The notes below the pieces were generated by a model, which saw only the letters and a list, made by a program, of their open reading frames with translations, was not told the DNA's origin and did not search any database. Both the position numbers and the translations under genes were made by a program. Of a DNA stretch of 64,000 nucleotides, positions 55,059-64,000 are shown piece by piece (positions within the stretch are counted from its first letter, which is position 1; each line of letters begins with the position of its first letter). This DNA comes from Allodiplogaster sudhausi (lineage: Eukaryota > Nematoda > Chromadorea > Rhabditida > Diplogasteridae), in NCBI GenBank assembly GCA_945643635.1, contig CALZFC010000103.1, positions 489,501-553,500 on the forward strand, read 5' to 3'.

Positions 55059-56416
55059 AGGGCACATCAAGGAATTGTCTCTCGCAGTGAAAGTGGACGC
55101 AATCTGAACAGAGAACGAAATGTACGTTGCAAAAAATAGCCATTAAAAATGCAAAAAAAAATTTCTTGCCTCGTCTCTTGCTTTCAAACAGTCACACTCT
55201 CGCTTCTTCTTTCCTATCCTCTCTCTGCTCTCCTCTCTCTCTCTCTTTCTCTCTTCTTCTCTCTCTCTCTCTCTTTCTCTCTCTCTAACCGTATTCGAGA
55301 GTGTCTTCTGGCCGGCCTTCTGTGCAGGAAGTTTGTAGGTTACGGTAGCGTCGCATCTCCACTCGGGACCCTTGCTCTCTCCATTATAGCAGGCATGGAC
55401 GGCGAGATTCTTCACTCCCTGCTCTTTCGAATAGTAGGCTTGCAAGAACCTTAAAGGAGCAGGAAACTCAACAGTAATCCTTTTGAATTTTCGTACCATT
55501 ATTTCTCTAAATCATATGCTGAAGCGAACATTCTTTCATATATTTTGTGATGTCATATTGAAATCTTAATTTCATGTGCGATAAATATATAAAAGCTCTC
55601 TCGCCCTTGTGCCAGGCAAAAAGGGGAGAACAAGTGTGAGTTGTTGGCTCTTTTTAAAATGTTAAGGAAATACGGAGGAAAGAAGACAAAACTTTTCAAT
55701 CTCTAATCAAACTCATAAATCATCATTTACAATTTTTTGAGGTTTTATTTGAGCTTCGGTTTCCTCACATCAAATAATCCCTTGGGGCCAAGTATCATCC
55801 AAAAAATTTTTTTGAAAAATATTGTGAATACTGATACAGTTTTTTTTATTAAAGTGCATTTTAGAGGTTTATTGTCGTATCCTTGCCATTTGAATGTGGG
55901 CAATTCGAACAAAAAAGTTATACCATGGCGTGTTGGCAATGTTGACAATTCGCGATGTGACCGGGGCCGTCATCTTGACCAGATTCGGCACGACCATGTG
56001 AATCTTGCCGCGAGCAATGATTCCTATAAGAGATGGAATCGCAAGTCCACGAGTAATTCATGATCAGTAAATTTTAACTTAAGTATGTCGGTTAGATTTA
56101 TTTTTTTATATTATTTTGTCGAGTATGTTGAGATGGCTGAGAAATTTATATTCAAAATACAAATCTGTCTAACTTTGGACTTCCGAAGTTCTTTACAAGT
56201 CGGTCAAAATGAAAGAAAATACGAGTAAGTGATCATGACTAGCCTGGCATGTCGCTGCAATTGCTTTTCTTGGCAGAACGACCTGCAAAAGAAAGCAAAA
56301 GGGGCTGCGAATATTAAAAAAAAACCGACGGCATTATCTGGGGTTCTCACTTAATCAGTGCGTTGAAAACGAAACTCCCGCGCGATTATTAAAAACAATT
56401 TCAGTGAAAAATAAAT

Positions 56417-56483
56417 GCCTCCGAAAGGCATAAGGTAGATGCTCACCGATTTTCAAACACAACAAGTTTTATTAAAAATGAGG
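56417..56483 (-). promoter_or_regulatory. Conserved upstream block, class 2 (H)
   Basis: caccgattttcaaacacaa and aagttttattaaaaatgagg match the BATH-E flank at 44,319-44,392. It lies about 140 bp 5' of exon 1 of H. Confidence 0.45.
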
Positions 56484-56811
56484 ATGTTTATTGGACTGTT
56501 GTTTATTCATCCGAGCCACATCAATAAATAGGAGGAACCCATTCCAAAAAAAACCAAGTCAAGCCTTTGACATAACAAAACACTTTAAAAATCCATAGAA
56601 ATAGGCAATATAAATAGCCAAAGAAACACTCCTCCAATTTCCTCCAACTAAAAACAGTAAATGAGGAAAAAAAAGACTTGGTACTTACGGATCTCCCATA
56701 GTCAATTAATGAAAAGGAAAAAAAAAGTGAGATAGATATAGGGAACAAGGAGAAAAAAAGAAGAGGAAAGGTAGTGGAACATGGGGAAGGAGTGGAGGGA
56801 GAAAGCAATTC

Positions 56812-59694
56812 TCAGCACAGCTCGAGAATCCTCTCGACCAGCGCCTCCCTCGTCTTGTCCGTGAGGAGGCGGTACTCCTTCTTGCCCCTGAGCTCCTTGA
56901 TATCATCGATCGTCTTGAGCTCCTCGAAGCAGACGTACTGAAAAGAAGACGAAAGGCTTAGATTTGCCGAATGGAAGCCCCCTCCCCCCAACTGATTATT
57001 CTCTCAAGAACATATTCGTATCTATGGCAACATGTTCTTGTGGAACACATCTCTAGATCATCCATTTGTAATCCACATGGTCTCTTTTCCGTTCTTTCAC
57101 CTCCCACCCAAAGAATTTGTGCTGTCTAGCAAGCACCTAACCATTACTAGGTTCTAAAGTATCACATGTTCAATCAAGTTTCCACAACATACTAAGTTCC
57201 ATGACAACAGAGAATAAGTTTTTTTTCGATCGAACCTCGAGAGTGGCAAGGCTGTACTGGTCAGCCCACAGCAGCTTCTTCGCGAGTGGGATCTCCTTGC
57301 TCTCCGGGCCCTTCAGGAAGTCCTCGCATGCGCGCAGCACCACGCTCACGTTGTAGAAGTTAGCCACGCAGAGAAGGCCTTCCACTGTGTCGGTTAAAAT
57401 TATTTAAACAATATATTTAAATAATATATATATATATATATATATATCTAAAATAAATAAATAAAGATTTGCGTTGGAGCGAGAAAAGCAGCTAAAGACG
57501 AAATTTCATAAGAGCAGAGTATGAGTACTTCACTCCGTTGGTTCGGTTCATAGATCAATCTTCGGGATGACATGCCCATGGACTCATTTTATTTAACTTT
57601 ATTGTTTTATACCTGTGACCGGCTTGCGCGATGGGTAGATGCCATGAAGAAGCTCAACGAAGTCGTCGTAGTCGACATCCTTAAGCGTGACCTCCTTCTT
57701 GTCCTTCTCGGCAAACTCGCCGAAGAACATGGAGTTGAAGACGGGCGAATAGATCGCAAGAAACTGAAGCAGTTCAATTGTCTTTTGTTCCTGCCAAACC
57801 CCTTTGTCTTATTTGAAACTTTAACTATCCAACTGAAAGTTTTTTTAAACACAAAAATACTGTTAGAAAAGAATGGCTGCAGATAATTTATTGAAGCTAA
57901 GGATTTATTGCAAGTTAATATGTATAATGTTATTTAAGAAAACCAAAATTTGTATACCTGCTTGCTGACATGCAGTTTCTTTTCGTCGATGATGAGAGCA
58001 ACGTCCGTGACTTCCGGAATAGAAGAAGAAAAGTCGCAGAGGGGCGTGATGCTGACAAAACAGTCAATACTTATCTATTTCTTCATTCATTTCTTATATT
58101 TACTAATATTTCATCATGATAACACCTGTAAATCAAATTAATAGCAATTAATTAAGTAATAGTTACAGTGAGCGAGAATATTATCAAAGCCAAGAAATTT
58201 GTAAGATTTCGATCCAAAAAGGCTTTAGTTTTAAAGAACAATTAAATCAAATTTATGATCTCTTCTGCCCAAATATCGACAGAGACGTTTTCAACAGTTA
58301 AAAAAAGTAAATTCCAATATCTGGCAAAATAATGAATTTCATAAAGCGTGACTACCTACAATCAATCTTCTAGGCAGAACTTGATCATATGGCAAAAAAC
58401 GAAGCAGATATTTTTCTTCTGAGAAATTTCTGCCTATAAATAAAGAAAATTTTTAAACGCAATTTTGGCTGGAGACTTTCGTGACGGCGATGGTCGCCTC
58501 GAGAACGATTCCGCCGTCCTCGCTGCGGTTGATGCCATTCACACGGTTAACCGCTCCTACCCACGGCAAGGTAAAGTTGTGTGCCGTGAATGTGTTCGAA
58601 ATCTGGAGACAGTTAAATTTAGGCAGCCTGTTAGAAAAAAATAAAAATAACAATAATAATGGGCAAGAAAAATTCCTTCTTACCCTGATTAAGTAAACAT
58701 ATCAGACTTTTATTTTCAGACAGTCTCATTCTCCCTCCTTCTCTCATATCCTCTCTCTCTCTCTCTTTTTCCTCTAACAGCCTCTCTCTCTCCCTTCTCT
58801 AACCGTTTCCGACAGTGTCTTCTGGCCGGCCTTTTGCGCCAAAAGTTTGAAGGTTACGGTAGCGTCGCAGCTCCACTCGGGACCTTTGCTCGCTTCGTAG
58901 CAGAAGGCAGAGACCTTGTGGGCGTCGAATGATTCCGAATAAATGACACGCAAGTACCTTAAAGGAACAGGAAACTCAACCGCGAATTTCCCCAAGCATT
59001 GTCGCACTAAACCACATGCTCTCTCGCCCTTGTGTCAGGCAAAAAGGAGCGAATTAAAGAGTGAATTTTGGGCTCTTTTAAAATAGTGTTCTAATATTGC
59101 TGACCAAGGCTCAACGTAGACAAGTCACTCGTGTAAAAAATGTAAATGAAAAAGGTACAAGAGAAGATAAAAACTTTTCAAGGATTACTCAATAAATAAA
59201 AATCACAAATCATCACTCAATTTTCGGAGGTTTTATTAAAACTTTTTATTCGTTTAAAGGGCATTTTTAGTGTTTATTGTGGTTTCCTCACTATTTGAAT
59301 CTGGGTCATTCTAAAGTAAAATTAGTCGTACCACGGCATGTTGGCAATGTTGACAACTGGGGATTTGAAAAGCGAATTCTCCTCGAGAAGATTCGGCACC
59401 TCCAAGTGAATCTTGCCGGCAGCAACGATTGCTATAAGAGAAGGAATTGCTTATATAGCAGCTAATTCATGAGCAGTTCAGTTTAAGTTAAGAATGTTTA
59501 CAAGATTTCTTTTCTAAATATATATATTTTGCGGCGCATGTTGGAATGTAAGATATATTTGTATTCAAAATACAAATCTGTCGAATCTCTTTAAAAGCCG
59601 GGCAAAATGTGTGAAGCATCAAAGAAAATAGGAGAAAGTAAGGATGACTAGCCTGACATGTCGCTCGCTGCAATTGCTTTTCCTGGCAGATCGA
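56812..59694 (-). CDS. BATH-I: MATH-BTB protein, subfamily 2
   Basis: On the minus strand: exon 1 about 59,694-59,653, exon 2 about 59,429-59,330 (AAGKIHLEVPNLLEENSLFK), exon 3 about 58,957-58,804 (KGPEWSCDATVTFKLLAQKA), exon 4 about 58,602-58,465, exon 5 about 58,051-57,958 (TPLCDFSSSIPEVTDVALII), exon 6 about 57,765-57,613 (FLAIYSPVFNSMFFGEFAEK), exon 7 57388-57237 and exon 8 56937-56812 (ends RILELC). No stop is seen. The AG acceptor before exon 1 present in E and H (TTTTGCAG) reads TTTTGCTG here, so leader processing may differ. Intron 1 starts with GC. It may be functional if translation starts at the ATG in exon 1. Confidence 0.65.
57424..57452. repeat. (TA)n microsatellite in BATH-I intron
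   Basis: A run of tatatata lies next to the exon 7 acceptor side. It is simple sequence without further meaning. Confidence 0.8.
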
Positions 59695-60094
59695 CCAGCA
59701 AAACCAAGCAATTACCAAATGGCTGCGATGAATAGAAACAATCTGCACTATTTCTCACTTAATCACAGGTTCGCAAAGGAAACTACGAAATTCCCAGGTG
59801 AAGGAGGGATCTTTATTGGAAGTTGATAATCCGATCGTACCACCTGAATAAATTAGAGGGACATGTTAGAGAAATGTCTTTAGAACAGAAAAATACTGCA
59901 TATACTAACTACTGATCGCCATTCAAAAAAAGTAAAATCCTATATTACTACACGTTAAATCGAGTAAATAGAAGGGTCCAAATTAGTACAATTGAGAAAT
60001 AAATGAGTTGTAAATGTTGATTTCTTAAGTAAAAGCACGTAAAGCAGAGCAAGTTAGAGAGGGGAAAAGGGCAAACGGGAATGCGAGAGAGTAT

Positions 60095-60185
60095 GAGAGA
60101 GGAGAAAGAGAGAGAGAGAGAGAGCAGAGAGAAAGAGAGGAGAAAGAGAGAGAGTAGAAAGAGATAGAGAAGAAGAGAGAGTAGG
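60095..60185. repeat. (GA)n-rich simple repeat 3' of BATH-J
   Basis: An impure GAGAGA tract lies just downstream of the BATH-J stop codon (minus strand). Similar purine tracts follow several BATH genes in their 3' UTR. Confidence 0.7.
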
Positions 60186-60205
60186 ACAGCACAGAGCGAG
60201 CAAGC

Positions 60206-62919
60206 TCAGCACAGCTCGAGCATCCCGTCGGCCAGCTCTTCCTTCATCTTGCCCGAGAACTCTACGAACTCCTTGGTCATCTTGAGCGCCTTGACGTCGA
60301 GGACCGACTTGAGCGACTTCAGGCAGACGGACTGCAAAGGAAGCCAAATACGCCGAAAGCTGCTTTTCCCCCATGACAATCAGGGTAAAAATGTACTGTC
60401 GATTCGACATACCCACCCTTATTTTGGGCCTCCCCAAAGCCCTACCCCACCATGTCTTTGAGGAACATTTAGACAAAAACAGCTCGCCCACCCTGGTTTC
60501 CGGACCAAATTCCTCCATCCCCTCCCAAGTCTTTTGGGTCCTCTACAGTGATTTTTATTCCCTGATGACAATACTCTGCAGAGTTTCCAGTGAAACGTGT
60601 CAAACCCAAGTTTATAAAGTATGAACCTGAAGATTGGCCAATCTGTACTGGTCACAATAGCGCAACTTCTTCGCCAGTGGAATCTCCTCGCTGTCCGGGC
60701 CCTTCAGGAAGTCCTCGCACGCGCGCAGCACGACTTGCATGTTGAAGCGGTCGGCCAAGCGTAGAAGACCCTCGACCGTGGCAACTGAACGGTCATTTTA
60801 AACTAGCGTCAATCAATCTCTCTTAAAGCAACTCTTATGGACATTTTCAATATTCTTTTTCTAATGTTAATCATGTTCAATTAATCACATTTGAAGAAGA
60901 AGGTCAGAATGACCTTTTTTCTTTCCCTTTTTCTACGACCTTCTTGGACATTTTTTAAAAATATTACGGCTATTATCGAGCTACAGTTGAAAAAACCTGT
61001 GACCGGCTTGCGAGTCGGGTAGATCACGCGGAGAAGTTCAATGAACTTGTCGTAGTCGACGTCCTTGAGTGGGATCTCCTTCTTGTCCTTCTCATCAAAG
61101 TCGCCGAAGAACATGGAGTTGAAGACGGGCGAGTACAGCGCAAGATACTGAAGCAGTAAAGTTTCTTTCCTGATTATCATTGAACACTCACTTTTCCTCA
61201 ATGAATCTCGCCTGTTCCAGACTAATCCATCTAGGAAAAAGGATTTAAAAAATAACAATGTTTGCAAAGCTTGGCTAAAGATTTATTGAACTTGAGGATT
61301 CATTGCAATTTAAAAGAATATTGTTTTTATGAAGAACAAAAAAATGGATTTACCTGTTTGCAGACATGAAGTGGCTTCTCCTCCACGATGAGAGCGACGT
61401 TCGTGAGATTTGGCTGAGGGGCCGCGAAGTCGCAGAGAGTTGGCACACTTAAAGGATAGTACGATAGGTTTAACAAAGAAACATGACCCTGAAAATTTAC
61501 AAAGATACTTGCTTCGCTACCTTTCTTCACAAAGAAAGCAACTTATCGGACAATTTTAGGTTGACGGTTAATTTAGTTGGCAGCTAATGTTAAATTTTAA
61601 GTTCTGTGTAACCAACTAATATTCCCTTAGGATCAGGCGATGCATTCGTAAGTTCATTCCGGACACATTCACTGAATCATCCTAATAGCGAAATTTTTTA
61701 GTTTTCGCCTCTTTTAAAAGGATAATAAATACTTCTGAAGGTAGAGAAGAGCAAATTGTGCCTTTGCGAATAATTTTGTCTCGAAAATAAAACTTTTGAG
61801 AGAGAAATTTCAACATATGACCAATGTTTAAAAAGAAAACATTTCACACGTGACAATTGCAACGAAAAGTTTTAAATCTAAAGAGTAAAAACTTAATAGT
61901 CACATACGGCAAGCCGATGACTTTTCTGACGATGATCATCGCCTCGACCATGTAATTCATCACTGACTCGCTTCTAACACCTATTCGAGATAATGGCTTT
62001 ACTTCTGGTCTAGAAACACTCATCAAAGAAGTAAACAACTAGCACAAATCCGTGAGCGTCTTATGGTTTGCCAATTTACTTGCTGCTAATCTATACAACG
62101 GTTTCAAGGAACTCTTTTCTTGATTAAACTAACTCGTTCGTCGCTGGGTTTCTTCAGGTCGACCTTCAGGGACAGCAGACTGAAGATAACGGAAGCTTCG
62201 CAGCTCCAGTGTGGACTCTGGTTGCCCTCGTTGCAGTTGGCGTAGACGGAAAGTTGCTTGATGTTCGAGGTGCGCATCGAGCACTCCGACTTCACTTCCA
62301 AACTCCTGCATGATTATTTAAAAATTCAAACAAGTAGGGTCGGGTAACACGAGCTCTACGACTCACAATTAAATATGCAAGTTGGCCCAACTATTCGGGC
62401 CAGCCAAAATCTCGAATGATTTAGTTCTTAAATTATTTTCACACTAAAGGTAAAAATTTCATTCTCAACTTTTGGTGTTGGGAAATCTTTGCTGGGCGAA
62501 AAACTCTTTACAAGTTGCCACATAAAAAGGCCGACATACCAAGGCATATTGGCGATGGAGACAATCGGCGACTTGACGCTCGTCTTCAGCTCGGCCAGAT
62601 TCGGCACGTCCAGGCGGATCTTGCCGACCGCAATTGGATTCTCATCTTTTCTTGCAATTTTGTAAAGATACGGTCGAAGGAACTCTAGGAAATTGAGAAA
62701 TGACAATATTTCTAACAAAGATTCATTTCAGACAAAGATCATTAGGCTGTAAAACTGTGATGTAATCTTCTACACTGTTTGCAAGGTTCCACAACATTTC
62801 AAAGACTCGTGTTTTTTGTCATAAAAAAACTTTAGAGATTTATTGTCTTAAATGAATGAAGCAAACGTTAAGTAACCTGAGGCAGATATGCTGGCTCTTT
62901 TGCTTGCGGGAGCAGACAT
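60206..62919 (-). pseudogene. BATH-J: MATH-BTB gene with damaged exon 2 acceptor and exon 4
   Basis: On the minus strand: exon 1 62919-62877 (MSAPASKRASISAS), exon 2 about 62,650-62,539 (VGKIRLDVPNLAELKTSVKS), exon 3 about 62,305-62,132, an exon 4 remnant of only about 45 nt (61,951-61,907, VEAMIIVRKVIGL), exon 5 about 61,447-61,355, exon 6 about 61,147-60,995 (YLALYSPVFNSMFFGDFDEK), exon 7 about 60,783-60,626 and exon 8 60331-60206 (ADGMLELC). The exon 2 acceptor is TTGCAA-G instead of TTGCAG-G, so the next AG is out of frame. A deletion fused intron 3 to the end of exon 4. The BTB half is intact. Confidence 0.75.
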
Positions 62920-63183
62920 TTCTGCTTAAAGAAGAAGCTAGAGTAACTCGGCAAACACTACAAAAGGTGAGAGCAAGATAAATTAAATATTTTCAAATTT
63001 TCCGATATTGCTGCACTACTGGTGGACGGGAAACAAAAAGGGAGGCAGCAAGAGCAACTATGAGCACAAAAGGACTACGATTTCTTATACATCAGCTTAC
63101 GCATTTGAAAATTAAAATTTGGCTGAAATAATATTTAAAAGCTCGGTAAGAAGAATCACGGTTCGTAAATAAAGGCCCACGAC

Positions 63184-63285
63184 AGGCATACGGTAGATGG
63201 ACACCGAATTTACCCAACACCTCACATCGTCTAAATATCGCTGAAACTTTATCGAATCGAATGGAAACTTGCTAATTCGAACGCG
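63184..63285 (-). promoter_or_regulatory. Conserved upstream block, class 1 (J)
   Basis: It contains ggcatacggtagatgg, caccgaattta, tttatcgaatcgaatgg and gctaattcgaac, the same order as the D1 block read on the other strand. It lies about 265 bp 5' of exon 1 of J. Confidence 0.5.
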
Positions 63286-63512
63286 ACAAGTAAAATCCTA
63301 TGAGGCTACACAAAGTCGCATATTGCTAAATCAGCAAAAAAAAATCAATTTATGGCTACAAATTAAAAAAAAAACAACACCACTTGGATGATCTCCTCGT
63401 AATGTTAACTGGTCTAGTAATCAATCAAAAGGAGAAAGTAAAAGAGCAAGAGATCAAGGAGAAAAAAGGTGTGGAACGGGGAACCAGTTTGGTAGGAACA
63501 AAGCAAGGCTCA

Positions 63513-64000
63513 TCACAGATCGAGAATCTTGTCGAATAGCGCCGCCTTCGTCTTGTCCGAGAGTTCGCTGCACTCCTTCTTGCCCCTGAGGATCCTGATG
63601 TCCTTGATCGTCTTTAGCTTTAGCGAGTTGAAACAGAAGGACTGAAAATAGCAGTTATTCACTTCTTTTATCCAGATCACTCGAGAAGTTACCATGAGAC
63701 GGCCGAGTTGATATCGCTCTGCCAAGAGCAGCTTGGTCTCGATCGGAATCTCGCCGCTCTCCGCGCCACACAAGAAGTTCTCGCATTCGCACAGCACAAC
63801 TCGAACGTTGAATCGGTCGGCGAGCCGGAGAAGAAACTCGGCAGTGCCAGCTCAAGGGAATGGATGGGTATACAAGAAAATACATGGGACATGTAGAGTT
63901 AGAAAAAAAATCGAAATTACCTTCAAGCCCCCGTTCAATATAACGTATGAAATATGCCATATATTTCATTTACCATCATTATCTTGTACGCATTGTTGAA
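63513..64000 (-). CDS. BATH-K: MATH-BTB gene, 3' part only (runs off window)
   Basis: Exon 8 (about 63,642-63,513) reads SFCFNSLKLKTIKDIRILRG and ends DKILDL, so the terminal Cys of the other family members is replaced by the stop. Exon 7 (about 63,850-63,695) reads FLLRLADRFNVRVVLCECEN, with GAESGEIPIETKLLLAERYQ. The sequence groups with subfamily 2. Exons 1-6 lie beyond the window end, so completeness cannot be judged. Confidence 0.65.

Larger units (their letters stand above)
50477..55062 (-). mobile_element. Non-LTR retrotransposon (CR1/Jockey-like LINE)
   Basis: The element runs on the minus strand from 55,062 (5') to 50,477 (3'). CACAT at 50,472-50,476 and 55,063-55,067 is the target duplication. 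The 3' end is a short AATC-type repeat tail. The 5' part holds a 19-bp tandem repeat and a hairpin; then come ORF1 (coiled coil) and ORF2 (endonuclease plus reverse transcriptase). ORF2 has lost key catalytic residues and has frameshifts, so the copy is not autonomous. The order and motifs (GIPQGTVLGP, DPSNYRPISITSI) fit the CR1/Jockey group; finer assignment is not possible by eye. Confidence 0.9.
48734..56282 (-). pseudogene. BATH-H: MATH-BTB gene split by a LINE in exon 4
   Basis: On the minus strand: exon 1 56282-56244 (RSAKKSNCSDMPG), exon 2 about 56,021-55,923 (ARGKIHMVVPNLVKMTAPVT), exon 3 about 55,451-55,291 (KGPEWRCDATVTYKLPAQKA), and exon 4 in two pieces. These pieces, about 55,105-55,063 and 50,476-50,373, read together IASTFTARDNSLMWRRVQNP across the insertion once one CACAT copy is removed. 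Exon 5 is 50193-50100, exon 6 about 49,898-49,747 (YLALHSPVFNSMFFGDFAEK), exon 7 49538-49381 and exon 8 48859-48734. Apart from the 4.6-kb insertion no stop or frameshift is visible, so the gene was probably intact when the LINE landed. Intron 7 holds a truncated copy of the MITE seen in E. Confidence 0.8.

Overview
The window reads as nematode nuclear DNA. Genes are cut into many short exons (40-210 nt) joined by introns that mostly end in TTTCAG-type acceptors. The dominant family, MATH-BTB (BATH) genes, and the Cys-rich and ShKT-type secreted proteins are typical of nematodes. I cannot name a species. All gene models are hand-spliced from reading frames, splice signals and comparison between paralogues in the window.

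Region 1 (about 1-10,400, + strand) holds two tandem copies of a large, multi-exon gene. It encodes a secreted protein built from repeated Cys-rich modules that end in a 'C..g.W....C' pattern. Both copies are broken, by different lesions. The second copy is also cut off at its 3' end, where a 0.6 kb block begins that matches the 3' flank of the first BATH gene at 19.4-20.0 kb. Region 2 (10,400-15,100) contains a minus-strand ShKT-domain secreted gene with a stop codon in place of a conserved Cys. It also contains a 1,765-bp fold-back transposon with TA-flanked CAGTACCGCCC ends and a tRNA-like segment in each arm.

Region 3 (15,100-64,000) is a dense cluster of 16 BATH genes or remnants. They encode putative substrate adaptors for CUL3 ubiquitin ligases. 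The standard gene has eight exons: one short leader exon, three MATH exons and four BTB/C-terminal exons. BATH-A (15,175-19,289) is complete. After it comes a recent rearrangement: B-C1-D1, a near-identical 5,430-bp tandem repeat (C2-D2), then an inverted copy D3-C3-B'. The whole forms a palindromic amplicon with arms of about 6.2 kb. Its breakpoints lie inside coding exons and create hybrid genes. From 40.2 kb on, E to K are all on the minus strand and belong to two interleaved subfamilies. Several are truncated or damaged (F, G, J). H is split in exon 4 by a 4.6-kb APE-type LINE with a CACAT target-site duplication.

Conserved upstream blocks differ between the two BATH subfamilies, which suggests subfamily-specific promoters. 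Overall the cluster looks like a birth-and-death array driven by unequal exchange, inverted duplication, local gene conversion and transposon insertion. The near identity of the amplicon copies means a collapsed or falsely duplicated assembly must also be considered.
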